Part shown: piece after piece, positions 36,005 to 46,783 of the stretch
Layout: every line of letters starts with the position of its first letter
How positions within the stretch are numbered: position 1 is the stretch's first letter
Origin: Spodoptera frugiperda
Taxonomy: Eukaryota; Arthropoda; Insecta; Lepidoptera; Noctuidae
Assembly (NCBI RefSeq): GCF_023101765.2
Contig: NC_064212.1
Location: 6,634,001-6,698,000, forward strand
Length of the DNA stretch: 64,000 bases
Direction: 5' to 3'
Translations under genes and position numbers: made by a program
The notes under the pieces: generated by a model
What the model was told of the DNA's origin: nothing
Seen by the model: the letters and a program-made list of their open reading frames with translations, nothing else
The model's database searches: none

Positions 36005-36984
36005 TTTGGAAAATTTTAGCACATAAGACAAAGCACTTGGTAGCTTATGAAATGAATATAGAAACTAAGCGATGGAAATTTCCCGTTATAAAAGTGAAGT
36101 GATACACGTAACTAAATTGACAAACCTGACAAGAGAGAGAGACAGCGATGACATGCATGACAGATATTTTTTATTGCCAGTGACAAAAATAATAAGTAAT
36201 AGCCTTTTAAGTCTATGGGGCTAGCATACATTTTTATCTAAATTAGAAGAATTCCAAAATTAAGTATAGGTAATGATCATCAAAATATATAATGAAAGTG
36301 TGATTGTATTTAAATATTTTAATCTAAAACTCCAAATATTTTTTTTATTGAGGTAAACTACCTAAGTAATCTGGGTTCGACAGCATAAAAATATCCTTCA
36401 CGTATCATATCCACACTATGCTGATAAAATCAATGAGGGGGTATTTCTGTTTGAACTACATAATTATGTCTAATAAGCTACTAATATAAATTTACCCTTT
36501 ATTTTTCTTAATACTATAGAATATTTAATTTTTCCTTTGTCGGTGGTAAATCTGAAAACAGATTAACTATAATTTTCCCCCTTTCAGCACCACCCTTTGC
36601 CGGTCTTTGTCTATATATAAGATTCTCGGTCAATCCAGTCCAGTCCACATCTCTTCAATTGTTTCAAGTTCACAAGAGACTATTATTACAAGCTCTGTGC
36701 AAGAGACTACATCCTTTATTTTTTATAAATAGTTTAACGATAAACAATCTAAAATAATTACATGAACAACTCGCTTCCGTTGGTATTTTAGTACCTGTAC
36801 TGTACCTAGCTACTTAGATTTTTTCGAGGTCAAGGTCAAACGAGCAGATTTTATTTTCGGATAAGGGGTAGCAGTAACACACATGTATTGTATTTAGGCA
36901 TTAAAATAGGAAAAATCTTTGAAAAAATAAACAAAGGTCATAAGAACAGGATTTAGAAAATAAAAAAAAAATAGTCTTTCCTTT

Positions 36985-36990
36985 TTTATT
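36985..36990 (-). terminator. Candidate poly(A) signal of PDE12
   Basis: AATAAA on the minus strand 76 bases past the PDE12 stop (37066). Confidence 0.45.
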
Positions 36991-37065
36991 TAATAATTTA
37001 TGAATAATCTACTAACCAACATAACAAATCTATAAAGTATTATATTATTATGTATATAAATTATT

Positions 37066-39683
37066 CTACTTAAAATGTAAATCCGAAACCAAGGCTATGT
37101 GATCAGAAGGAAAAACTACACTGGGCAATGCTGTGTGCAATTTCAACTCGTCGACAGAAGGAAGAGGCACAACCTGTAAACCAAATTAGGGGTCTTTTAA
37201 CTCAACTGAATACATTAACAAATTAACTATTATAATTTTCTATTAAAAAGTCAATAGATTATTACCTGTTCTACATCCAAGTTAGCTTTATCATAAAATA
37301 TGTAATCCAGACAGTCTGCAAATCCAGCAGTATAATTCGTGTATACTGGTGTGCCACATGCACTTCCTAAAGGAATATTTTGTTGCAGATTTAAATCATA
37401 CACAGCTTCGTTAATATCTGAAAAAATGTATAGTTAAAAGTTTAGTTTATATTTATGTAATTTTAAATTTTTTTTTGTGTGAAACTAATTTCAATTAACA
37501 AATTATAAAACATACATGTGAAATGAAAGAATAATTAAAATAAACCAATATTATAGAATATAAAAACATTAATCTCTCAATATGTAAGATACAATAGAAA
37601 AAACATTCTTTTGTGTAAATCTGCATACCAAGGGTTAAATACCCTTCCTACAGTTGGGTAAAAATTTATAACATAAATTATTAATTTTACACTCACTAGA
37701 CTTCCAGTCTGGCAAACTACTTGGGGAGGCACCTGTAGTGTACAACTGATAAATGCCGCATGAAGGAACACTATTGAAATCACCACAGAGTATGACACTT
37801 ATCCTTTTGTTTGGATACTGAAATGCAAATAAATACTGTTTACATTGTATTGATTGAATAAACAATGGACATTTTACATCTATTTGACAAAACATAATTA
37901 TATTAGTAGATATGTAGTCTTTGCATTCACCTTAGATCTCATGTTATCAAGAATTTCCATTAACCAGTAGATGACAGCACCTCCTTGTAACAGTCTTATG
38001 TGGTCAGCATCAGGGTGGAAATACAAATGTGTATTACCAACAATTAAAATCTCATCTGGATTGTCAATAGAGTGTAAGAATGTGGCACTAGCCACAGTTG
38101 ACCTGTCTAATAGTCTATCTGTTAGTGGTTTGTTGTCTTTTATCTTTTCCCAAATTGTTTGGAGGCATGGTCTACTTTTTAAAGCATCAGATAAAACTAT
38201 GCAATCATCTCCTAAAAATCTGCAAAAAGAAATGGTTTGAATTTTTATGTACTGTAAGTACAATGTACAATATAACCATTTAGAACAAATAAAACTCACT
38301 TAAATCTATCTCTTCTATAAAAGCAAGATAATCCCTCGGCAACTTGTTTCCCCTTTTTGTAAAATAAACCATTTAGACCTTCAGTATCCATGAGTGGTTG
38401 AAGGGTACTTTGAAATATTTTGGAATCAACCTCTTGTAAACATATTAAATCACCATTGTAACCTGAAAAAAAGTGTAATTACTTCAAAACTTATTACAAA
38501 TGTTAGTTATTATAGTGTACATTTATAAAACTTACCAAATAATTCTTTCAATATGAGTTGTTTTCTATAGTCTATGTGCAAGGCATAAGCAGGACAGTAT
38601 GGATATAAAAATGTTCTAGTATGATCTGAGTCACAGTAGAGATCTGCTAAAATGTTATAGGATACACATCTGAAGCTGTAAACAAATATGAACAGTTGTT
38701 ATTAATTTCTATTGTAATTACATTTAAGTTAATAGCTTAGGTACCTTTTATGCTTTAATTTTTGTTTTGTAAATAAATGTCTGGTTTCAAATGGGCATCT
38801 CCCAGGTCCAGCCTCAACAAGGTTTTTAGAAATAGATTCTACTGCAGGACCCACCAGCTCATCATTACCTGAAAGTATTTTAATAATTGTGGCATTAAGT
38901 TATTTTTTCTTATTGAATTAAATATGTTGTGTCTATAAATTCATATTATAACAATATAAAAACATAATAGACAAAGGCCCAATACAGGCACAAGCCTACA
39001 GTTTGTTAATTATTAATTTATTACTAACCTGGTATGCATTCAAATTTTAATTTCATGCCAACTTCTTGGGTACTTGGTGTGTAAATATAGTTGTTACTGG
39101 CAAATTCCCACTGAATGTGCTGCTCACTTACTAAGTTTCCTTTTTCATTAAGAGGCAATCCTTTATACCAGTTAAAGGTGCATTTTTCTCTCTTAGCATA
39201 TTGGGTCTCGAAATTAATTGGATATACTGGAAATCCAGCTAAAATGCTTTGAGGTAGGTTTACACTGAGTACCCATGGAGAATTAAAAACTACTTCATAG
39301 AAATTATCTGACACTTTTAGTTTTACAGGACCAATTATTGAGAACAAGTCTCTGCAGGTATTGCTTTCGTCGATAATAACATTGTTAGAGTCGTAAAATT
39401 CTAATTTGATGTCTGCACTATTTGGATTTACCTTATTCTTTTTATTGCCTTTGTCTATAGCTTTCTGAATATTGGTTTTCATTCGAGTAAGCAAAACTTG
39501 TAAACTTTCAGTTGAGTTCCGGCTAAAATTAAACTGGCGAGCAGAACCCTTAACTTCCAACATGAATGTTATGTCCACTTTATCTTCTTGTTGTCTGAAG
39601 TAGCATTTCTGGTTATTCATGATTTTTGATAATATTACTGTTGAGTATAGTCTGTAAATTGCCTTGTCAATTCGAAAGAGCAT
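37066..39683 (-). CDS. PDE12: 2',5'-phosphodiesterase 12 (mitochondrial poly(A)/2-5A nuclease)
   Basis: Eight coding exons, right to left: 39683-39029, 38868-38745, 38675-38536, 38462-38300, 38219-37931, 37817-37697, 37417-37266, 37173-37066. They give 583 residues (human about 609). The start MLFRIDKAIYRLYSTVILSK is a plausible mitochondrial presequence. The N-terminal half is the PDE12-specific region (KCYFRQQED..., FNSPWVLSVNLPQSILAGFP). The C-terminal EEP nuclease domain begins at about 260 (SFRCVSYNILADLY), with catalytic-type motifs LQEVD (Glu317), GNTHLYFHP (about 422-430), CGDFNSVP (Asp470, Asn472) and PSDHIAL (Asp572, His573). The enzyme removes 2',5'-oligoadenylates and trims poly(A) from mitochondrial transcripts. 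It is head-to-head with Sec61 beta. Confidence 0.95.
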
Positions 39684-40620
39684 AATATATTAAATATGAA
39701 CTAAACTTATCATGTGAATCAATCTTTATTGTAACGATCGAATAAAATTATGTATGAAATAAATACTTGTTTTTTTTTTAATCCAAAAAATATACTGTCC
39801 TCCAACAACTACGCTACACTATGAATATTTCCTTAATTTTATAGAAATGTGTGATAAATAAGCAATCTTTATAACAAAATAAAATAACCTCAAATTCAAA
39901 CACTGAGCTGACATCTGACACTGACTTAAATTGTCAATATCGTCCAGCTGTCTAGCCAATTTAGCCAACACACCAACACAAGAGGTTAAAAATTCGAACA
40001 TTGTCTATGCTCACTAGAGATGTTCACTACTGAGAAAATACTAATTACTTATTCGTTTTTACTTCAATATTTAATCAAAATAGTTGATGAATATTCGAGT
40101 AACATTAAATCAATAAAATATTATAATAAAACTGTCTTGATAAGATAGATAATAATAGTCTGGACTCTCTAATCAATAATCTAACTCATTATTTATCCAT
40201 TTTGAGTATTTATTCGAAAAATCGCCAATCTCTACCATGTATGTAATGTATGGGAGAATGTGGATTTATGTTTGTAAGAAATGATGAAACTGGCCTAGTA
40301 TCACCCGGGTGGGACATAGGGGATAATCATAACGAGGAACCAAGCTATTGTTTCAAATTAAAGAAGCACTGAAACATCACATCGTTGTTTGTATAAAAAT
40401 CGTCTAAATCAATACCTTAACAGTAAATACTGTGGGTGTTCCTGGCAACATTGTTTGTCAACGTGTCAGTGAGATTGTACGCGTTGCACGGTAGTTGCCA
40501 ACACTATTCACAGTTTCGTTCGCACTCGCAGTTGTTCTACTTTGTAATTTCGAGAGGTAAATTACTGAAGTTATCAGTCATCACTGTGTTGTCCTGAATT
40601 GAAGCACATAAATTTCAAAT
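39684..40620. promoter_or_regulatory. Head-to-head interval between PDE12 and Sec61 beta
   Basis: The two start codons are 937 bases apart on opposite strands. The part near 40490-40620 is the Sec61 beta leader, inferred from closeness to its ATG. No TATA-like element stands out. It is probably a shared promoter region. Confidence 0.4.
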
Positions 40621-41435
40621 ATGGTGTGTATAAGAACTGAGTATTACTATTGTTTTATTTTATAATTATGTAAAATGTCCGGAATATGCAATTAGACTTG
40701 TGTATTATTTTTTCAGCCTCCTTCTCCAAGCTCTACATCTGTAGGATCTGGTGGTCGCTCACCAAGCAAAGCCACAACTGCACCACGATCATCCAGCGGT
40801 GGCACAGTTCGTCAGCGTAAATCCACAACTACTACTACTGCTGCTAGAAATCGCAGCACAGCTGGGGCTGGATCCGGTGGCATGTGGCGATTCTACACTG
40901 ATGATTCCCCTGGTGTTAAAGTGTAAGTTTCTGCATTTTCTGTGTAATTTATCCCATGTCTATTCTAATGATTTTTAATACGTAGTAAATACCTATTTCG
41001 TCGACGTTTACCATAGCTAGGTATCATAAATGATCATATTTATCAGTGATTGTAAATCACTTAAACAAAGACCTTAATGAGTGAATAAATTATCATTAAA
41101 CCTAAAATCTTAAAAGTTACTAAATATACTAATGTGACATTACTTCAAGCAATTTAATTTGCATTTAGATCAATGAAAATGCCAAGTTTGTGTAATATTA
41201 CTATTAATCGGGTAATATAGGAACACTAAAATTAATATAACAGAGACAGAATCAGAACAAAATAATAGAAACTAACAAGTTTTAAGTTATAAATGATTTT
41301 GTTAACATGAACCTGGTTGACAACATTGTTTTTGTTTTTATTTACAGAGGTCCAGTTCCAGTGTTAGTGATGTCCTTGCTCTTTATTGCATCAGTGTTTA
41401 TGCTTCACATTTGGGGTAAATACACAAGGGCATAA
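40621..41435 (+). CDS. Sec61beta: Sec61 translocon beta subunit
   Basis: Three coding exons: 40621-40623, 40717-40922, 41348-41435, giving 98 residues (typical 96-100). The first coding exon contributes only the ATG, then a GTGTGT donor. The cytosolic part is Ser/Thr/Gly-rich (PPSPSSTSVGSGGRSPSKA). The conserved block GGMWRFYTDDSPGVKVGPVP leads into a single C-terminal tail-anchor helix (VLVMSLLFIASVFMLHIWG) and the end KYTRA. Sec61 beta is a non-essential-pore subunit of the ER protein-conducting channel that contacts the ribosome and signal peptidase. A poly(A) signal AATAAA is at 41450-41455. The gene lies head-to-head with PDE12. Confidence 0.97.
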
Positions 41436-42475
41436 TTTTCCATTTATTTAATAAATGTCTGTTCTGAGTAAGTGTGAAAGTAATGGAATGTTATGAGTAT
41501 GGAGTCGGGAGTTAAGATATGATTTTATTAAATTATGTAATTTAATTCTATAACACATTAAACATAAGTTGTATACATTATATTATCTTTTATTTTGTAT
41601 CCTTTTTTATTAATCTCATTGACCAGAATATTATAAGGAATTCAATATCAGCTTGGCTATTGAACAGTAAATAATTATATTTATAGATATTTTCAATGCA
41701 AATGAAATGAAGATGATGATTGAATACACATTAAGATGGTGGTAGGTACTGTTCATTTCCATCTTCCCTCAAATTCCCTTTCACCCAATGATGGGAAGTA
41801 AAAGTTTCATTTGTCCCTGAAATATGTTCAATTATATTTTTATGCCACCATCAAATATCAATTACCATACCAATCATCAAAGTCATGATTACTTCATTCA
41901 AACCATTCTGAGAATCTATATAAATACATAGTTATTGCGATATTAATATACCATTTGACTGTTGGTATACAAGACAACAGAAAATACATTGTCTTATTTG
42001 TATCCCCAATGCAGCACACCAAGGGTCACTTAAATGACTTTAATATTTCTTCTGGATGGAAATTTATAATTATTTATTGATGAAACCCAGGTTGGACTTC
42101 TTTTAGGTACAAAAAAATTGGTTATTTCTTCACCACGGGACCACAAGAGATTCTTCACTGATAATGAGATGTTATGCTCAGCAGTGACTAACAGAGAAAC
42201 ATTGAGATCATGAATACTGTCTGATATATTATTATATACTATCTATACTTTGAGATCATAATTAGAAAGTAGTCATCATTATCTATAGCTTGTGGCAATC
42301 TACTGCTCAACTATAAGCTCTCTGTAAAGAGGATTAGTCAAGATCACAAGTGCTTTACCTGTCGGTTGTAGTTAATAATTAAAAAGGTCAGGTTCATCAG
42401 AGAATGGTGCTGCCCCATCTCAATGAAATAAATCTACTCTAACATTAACTTGCTCTGAGGGCTCAGTACGAGTTC

Positions 42476-42574
42476 ATTTGACGTTTAACGAGATCGAAAT
42501 AACGAAATTTTACCAGTTGAGAGCATATATACAATGCAGTAACGTTTCGATCTCGTTAAATATAAAACATCAAA
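42476..42574. mobile_element. Small fold-back element
   Basis: A perfect 16-bp inverted repeat, TTTAACGAGATCGAAA at 42484-42499 and its reverse complement at 42545-42560. Looser matching extends outwards (ATTTGACG / CATCAAAT). No coding capacity. Confidence 0.6.
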
Positions 42575-42717
42575 TAAAATATTATGCAGTTATGTGACTG
42601 TCTTTATCTATTGTAATTATTTCATGAATAAACTTAATCCGAAATTTCTATTGAGATACCTAGTAATGAATCCCATTCTTTTATCTATGTTACGTTTTAT
42701 AATATATCCCTTCTTAT

Positions 42718-42870
42718 TGAGGAGAGAAAATCATCCAATGACTTCTCCAACCTTGGATGTGGCAAGAGGGAGTGTCAGACTCTTATGTACTGACTAAAAA
42801 CCACTCCGTCTCAACTCCTATTTTTCAAGTTGGAGCCCTGGTAACCCGCTAGGCAGTCGCTGCTCTGGGT
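42718..42870 (+). repeat. Dispersed repeat, family A, best plus-strand copy
   Basis: It begins GAGGAGAGAAAATCATCCAA and includes GGGAGTGTCAGACTCTTATG, CACTCCGTCTCAACTCCTA and GGTAACCCGCTAGGCAGTC. Same family as 12560-12746 (reverse strand). Confidence 0.6.
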
Positions 42871-43137
42871 AAGTATAATATATTATCAGGTATCTATCAC
42901 GGATTTAAATCTGCCGTACTGGTACAGATGCTAGTGTACTGATCATCAAGGAAGCATCAGAAAAGAATTTTTAATTAAATACCAATTAACTGCATGGTTG
43001 GCGCATTGCCTGAGTGAGAGAAAGAGAAAGACTGATTGTGGCGCACTGTCACGGTTCGATTCCTGCACCGTGATTAACAATAGATGTCTCAGGTTGCAGT
43101 GTGATGTGTTTGTAAAATAATTAAGAAATTAAAAGAA

Positions 43138-43290
43138 TTCACCAATTCCCCCCTTCCCAATCTTCCCCATCCCCATTCCCGAAAAGCCGGTAACGCACTT
43201 GTAAAGCCTCTGGTATTTCAAGTGTCCATGGGCGACGGCGATTGCTTACCATCAGGTAATACGTCTGCTCGATTACTGGCATGTCTCATA
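43138..43290 (+). repeat. Dispersed repeat, family B
   Basis: It contains AAAAGCCGGTAACGCACTTG, 'tccatgggcgacggcgattg' and CTTACCATCAGGTAATACGT, the same ordered words as 15537-15690 and the minus-strand copy at 54405-54540. Confidence 0.6.
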
Positions 43291-43373
43291 AAAAAAAGAA
43301 AATATTTATGGACACATGACATGAAAACACTAGAAAAGATATAAAAACAAATGCAAATTAAAAATACAATTAT

Positions 43374-43379
43374 TTTATT
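43374..43379 (-). terminator. Candidate poly(A) signal of frizzled
   Basis: AATAAA on the minus strand, about 250 bases past the frizzled stop codon. Confidence 0.35.
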
Positions 43380-43624
43380 TCAAATGATTCTTAAAAATAA
43401 TTACAAAAAAGTAAAAAATAATCTTAGATTTAAGACACAATAATATGAAAAAGAAAACTATTTACAATATTCAGCCTTATTTTGAGATTCAATAATATGA
43501 AAGTAATCTCATGATAAAAGTGTATAGCTGCCTTATTCGATTTAGCTGCCTCATTAACGGCGGGAGAAATAATGTTCCATTTTAATATCATGTATTTTCA
43601 AATGAGATTCATTTACAAAGTAAT

Positions 43625-46188
43625 TTACACATAAGCTTCCACTCTTCTTCCCTTTATTTTATCGAAAAATTGGCGCCAAGAAACTAATGTTTTTCCAGAC
43701 CAAATCCAAAAACTGGAAGTTATTCCAACTATCATAGTCATTAAGTATTTTATCATGAACATTTCAAATTTCGGTCGGTCAGTTTCTTTTCGTGTAAACG
43801 GGCACGGAATAGAATACAAAGGTATAGAACACATGTCGCGATGCCAAGTTACCATCCAGTCATCAAAATTTGCTTGTTCATAGAAAAGACAAGCAATCAC
43901 TATTAATGCTGGTACTGTGTATAATACACCAAAAACACCAATACGAATCATTAATTTCTCAAGTTTGTCTGTTTTCGTTCCATCATGTTTCATAACAGTT
44001 CTAATCCGGAATAATGAAACAAAGCCTGCAAGTAGAAAGATAGTTCCAAGCACCAGATACACACAAAGGGGTGCTAAAACAAATCCGCGCAGTGCCTCCG
44101 CATCCCAAAGTCCAACATAGCATACACCAGAGAGAACATCACCTGAAAAGAAGAAATTATATGTGACTTGATGTAAAATATAATTTAAAGTGGGGATCTA
44201 TGTTTTCATTGCGTAAAATACAGTGCACATTACACAAAAATAACTTAAATAGTATTTATTTAAAAGTAATGGAAAACACTGAGCATTTAGGGAAAGTTAA
44301 ATGTACCTAAATTAGATTTTATAATGATTAAATAACATCAATATGGGGTTCATATATAAGTATTTAATTATGTGCCACAGATTTTCTATACAAACTTTCA
44401 AGTAAGCATTGAACCCCATCGATTTTAATGAAATTTTGTACTCATAAGCAACATATTAAAGTTACTTATAAAAACTATCAGAGGTATCAACATAATTTTT
44501 ATTTTTAGACTCCTTTAAAATATTCTATTTGTCAAAGCATTAATATCCACATGACATTATATGTAGTTATGTACACAGTTGTTTTAATAGTTTTGTAATA
44601 GAATCACATATAATGTTACATTTTAGAGTTTGTAATTTTTGCAAAAATCTGGGTGATATTTTAATATTTTCTTAATTAGAATTATATTGTTTCTATTCCT
44701 GAAGGGGTAGGCAGAGGCACATTATGGCACTGTACAATGTAGTTACACTAATTTTTCACAATTTATGCTGTATGTCCCAAGTAATAAGGGGTGAGCCTAT
44801 TGCCATTTACCATGCACAATTCCAGACTCCGTACTACTACTGAGAAATTTTTGAAAAACCGAAAAAAGCCCAGCTTTTCTTTGCCCGACCTGGGGATTGA
44901 ACCCGAGACCCCTTGCCCAGTAGTCGCACTTACTACCACTCAGGCAATGAGGCAGTTAATTAGAAGTATGGCAGGAAATATAAATACATAAGTTACACAA
45001 CTCACCATCTACTTTTCCCATGGCCAAAATTGATATTGTTTTAATAGCAGGTACAGCCCATGCTGCCAAATGGAAGTACTGAGAATTTGCTTCAATTGCT
45101 TCATGGCCCCACTTAAGTCCAGCTGCCAGAAACCATGTCAATGTTAAGATCACCCACCAAATACTTGAAGCCATACTGAAGAAATATACCACCATGAAGA
45201 GAATAGTGCAAGGTTCATGTTTTGTTCCCTGTGTAATTACAGATATGTTTGGCAGTCTTGCACCACTTATTGTTGTTGGAAAGGGACCTTGGCAGCTAAC
45301 ACTGTCACCTGCACTCCAACCCATAACATATGCTGCAGCCACCATTAGATAACACACGGATAGGAATATTATAGGCCTTTCTGGATATCTAAATCTATCT
45401 GTGTCTATTAGAAAAGTCAAAACAGTGAACAGACAGCTCACAGTACAAAATGTTGCCCATATGCCGATCCATAATCGTGCAAACTTTTTCTCATCTTCAC
45501 TGAAAAACATTCCTGTGCAAGGTGCCCCACAGTCATATTCTGTTTTATCTCCAACCTTCAGAGAATATTCTAAATCCAAGTTCTTGGGGACTTTAAATTG
45601 TACAGGACACACAAAACCATAGTCTTTTGCTCCATGAAGTTTAGTTGGGTCTCTCTCATTGTTATTTTTGAAGTTCACTTTAGGAAGTTTAGTTTCTGAG
45701 TGTTTCCTAGACTCATGAGTTATATTGTTATCACCAACACATATCACGTTTTCGTCAGTAGCCACAGGAAATTTGGTGCACTCTAAGTACTCAGGCCAAT
45801 GAAATCCAAATGTTATCATAATCTCATCACAGTTTTGTTTTGCGGATTCACATAAATGTCGACAAGGAGGTATAGCTGTGTCTAATATTGTACACACGGG
45901 GGCATAAACTGAACACAAAAAGAATTTCAGATCTGGTGAACAGTTAACTTTTATCAAAGGAGTAAACTGGTGGACTTCTGGCCCCGCATCTTCTTGTTTA
46001 GCGTGATTCAGTAGGTTGGGAAATATTGTTTGATTGTATCTTATTTGTGTACAAAACTGAATAGTAATAGGTTCACAACGACCATGATGAGGTAATGTAT
46101 CTCCAGGATAAACAGTAACACCTGAAGTTTCAACTGATACAAAAACATAAAACACTGAGATAATAAACGCAACCTTACATTTATCCAT
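43625..46188 (-). CDS. fz: Frizzled Wnt receptor
   Basis: Two coding exons, right to left: 46188-45006 and 44142-43625, giving 566 residues. The ATG at 46188 starts a signal peptide (VAFIISVFYVFVSVE). The frizzled cysteine-rich domain runs from Cys38 (RCEPITIQFCTQIRYNQT) through FLCSVYAPVCT and PPCRHLCESAKQNC to about Cys141. A linker leads into seven helices, the first near LWIGIWATFCTVSCLF; RPIIFLSVCYLMVAAAYVMG and WWVILTLTWFLAAGLKWGHE are typical. The Dishevelled-binding KTxxxW motif is present after helix 7 (KTLVSW, about 545-550), and the tail ends EAYV, a possible PDZ ligand. The sequence fits the fz/FZD1-2-7-3-6 branch, used for Wnt and planar polarity signalling; exact orthology to fz rather than fz2 is inference. 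One SINE lies in the single coding intron. Head-to-head with APC5. Confidence 0.93.
44682..44955 (-). mobile_element. tRNA-headed SINE in the frizzled intron, with 10-bp target-site duplication
   Basis: Same family as the copies at 11232 and 11693, in reverse. The head (box B as GGTTCAATCCCC in reverse complement) is at the right end. TTAATTAGAA is repeated at 44672-44681 and 44956-44965. It lies in the same orientation as frizzled, 50 bases left of that intron's donor at 45005. Confidence 0.85.
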
Positions 46189-46783
46189 TATTATGGCTAC
46201 CACTGGTAAAATTACTAAAAAAACAAAAATAATAACTTAAAACTGCACTTATATTCCATTCCAAATTATAAGTAATTAAGACTTTGTCTCCGCATTTTCG
46301 TAAATCGTACGATTAGTATTAAAAAATAAATTATCTATTTATTATAAAATTGTTATCACAACAACATGCATTGTCGTCGGAGGAGTAAAAGCATAGACAA
46401 AAGACAAGTAATAGGGAGGATTATCTCTGATCTCTCTCTATGGCCTAGACATTGATCTATTAAAATTATTGTCTATGGCAAAAATTTAACATGAAGTAGA
46501 ATGTATGTTCTATGATTTTTATTTTAAAATCATGTGTTTAAAATAAATATCCTTGACTATTTCTAATTACCAGTTACTCTATATTATTAAATTCTTTGGG
46601 TACTGTGTATTGTGTATTTGTCAACTTATCAAGATTTAAAGTTAGTTATCTGTGTCACCAAGTGTCAAAGTGTTACTGTTGAAGTTTTGACGTTTTGTTT
46701 TCAAAATATTCAATCAAAACATTAGTTTTACATATTATTACAGTATATTCTGCTAATATAAATTAACGCTTTTTATTGAAACG
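46189..46783. promoter_or_regulatory. Head-to-head promoter interval of frizzled and APC5
   Basis: Only 595 bases separate the two opposite start codons, so both 5' leaders and promoters must fit here. Composition is AT-rich. No clear motif was identified. Confidence 0.45.

Larger units (their letters stand above)
41436..43373. other. Spacer between Sec61 beta and frizzled, repeat-rich
   Basis: No gene seen. It holds the Sec61 beta poly(A) site, a fragment related to 35095-35260 (about 42290-42415), a fold-back at 42476-42574, one copy each of repeat families A (42718-42870) and B (43138-43290), and a tRNA-like box B phrase GGTTCGATTCCTGC near 43055. Confidence 0.5.
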
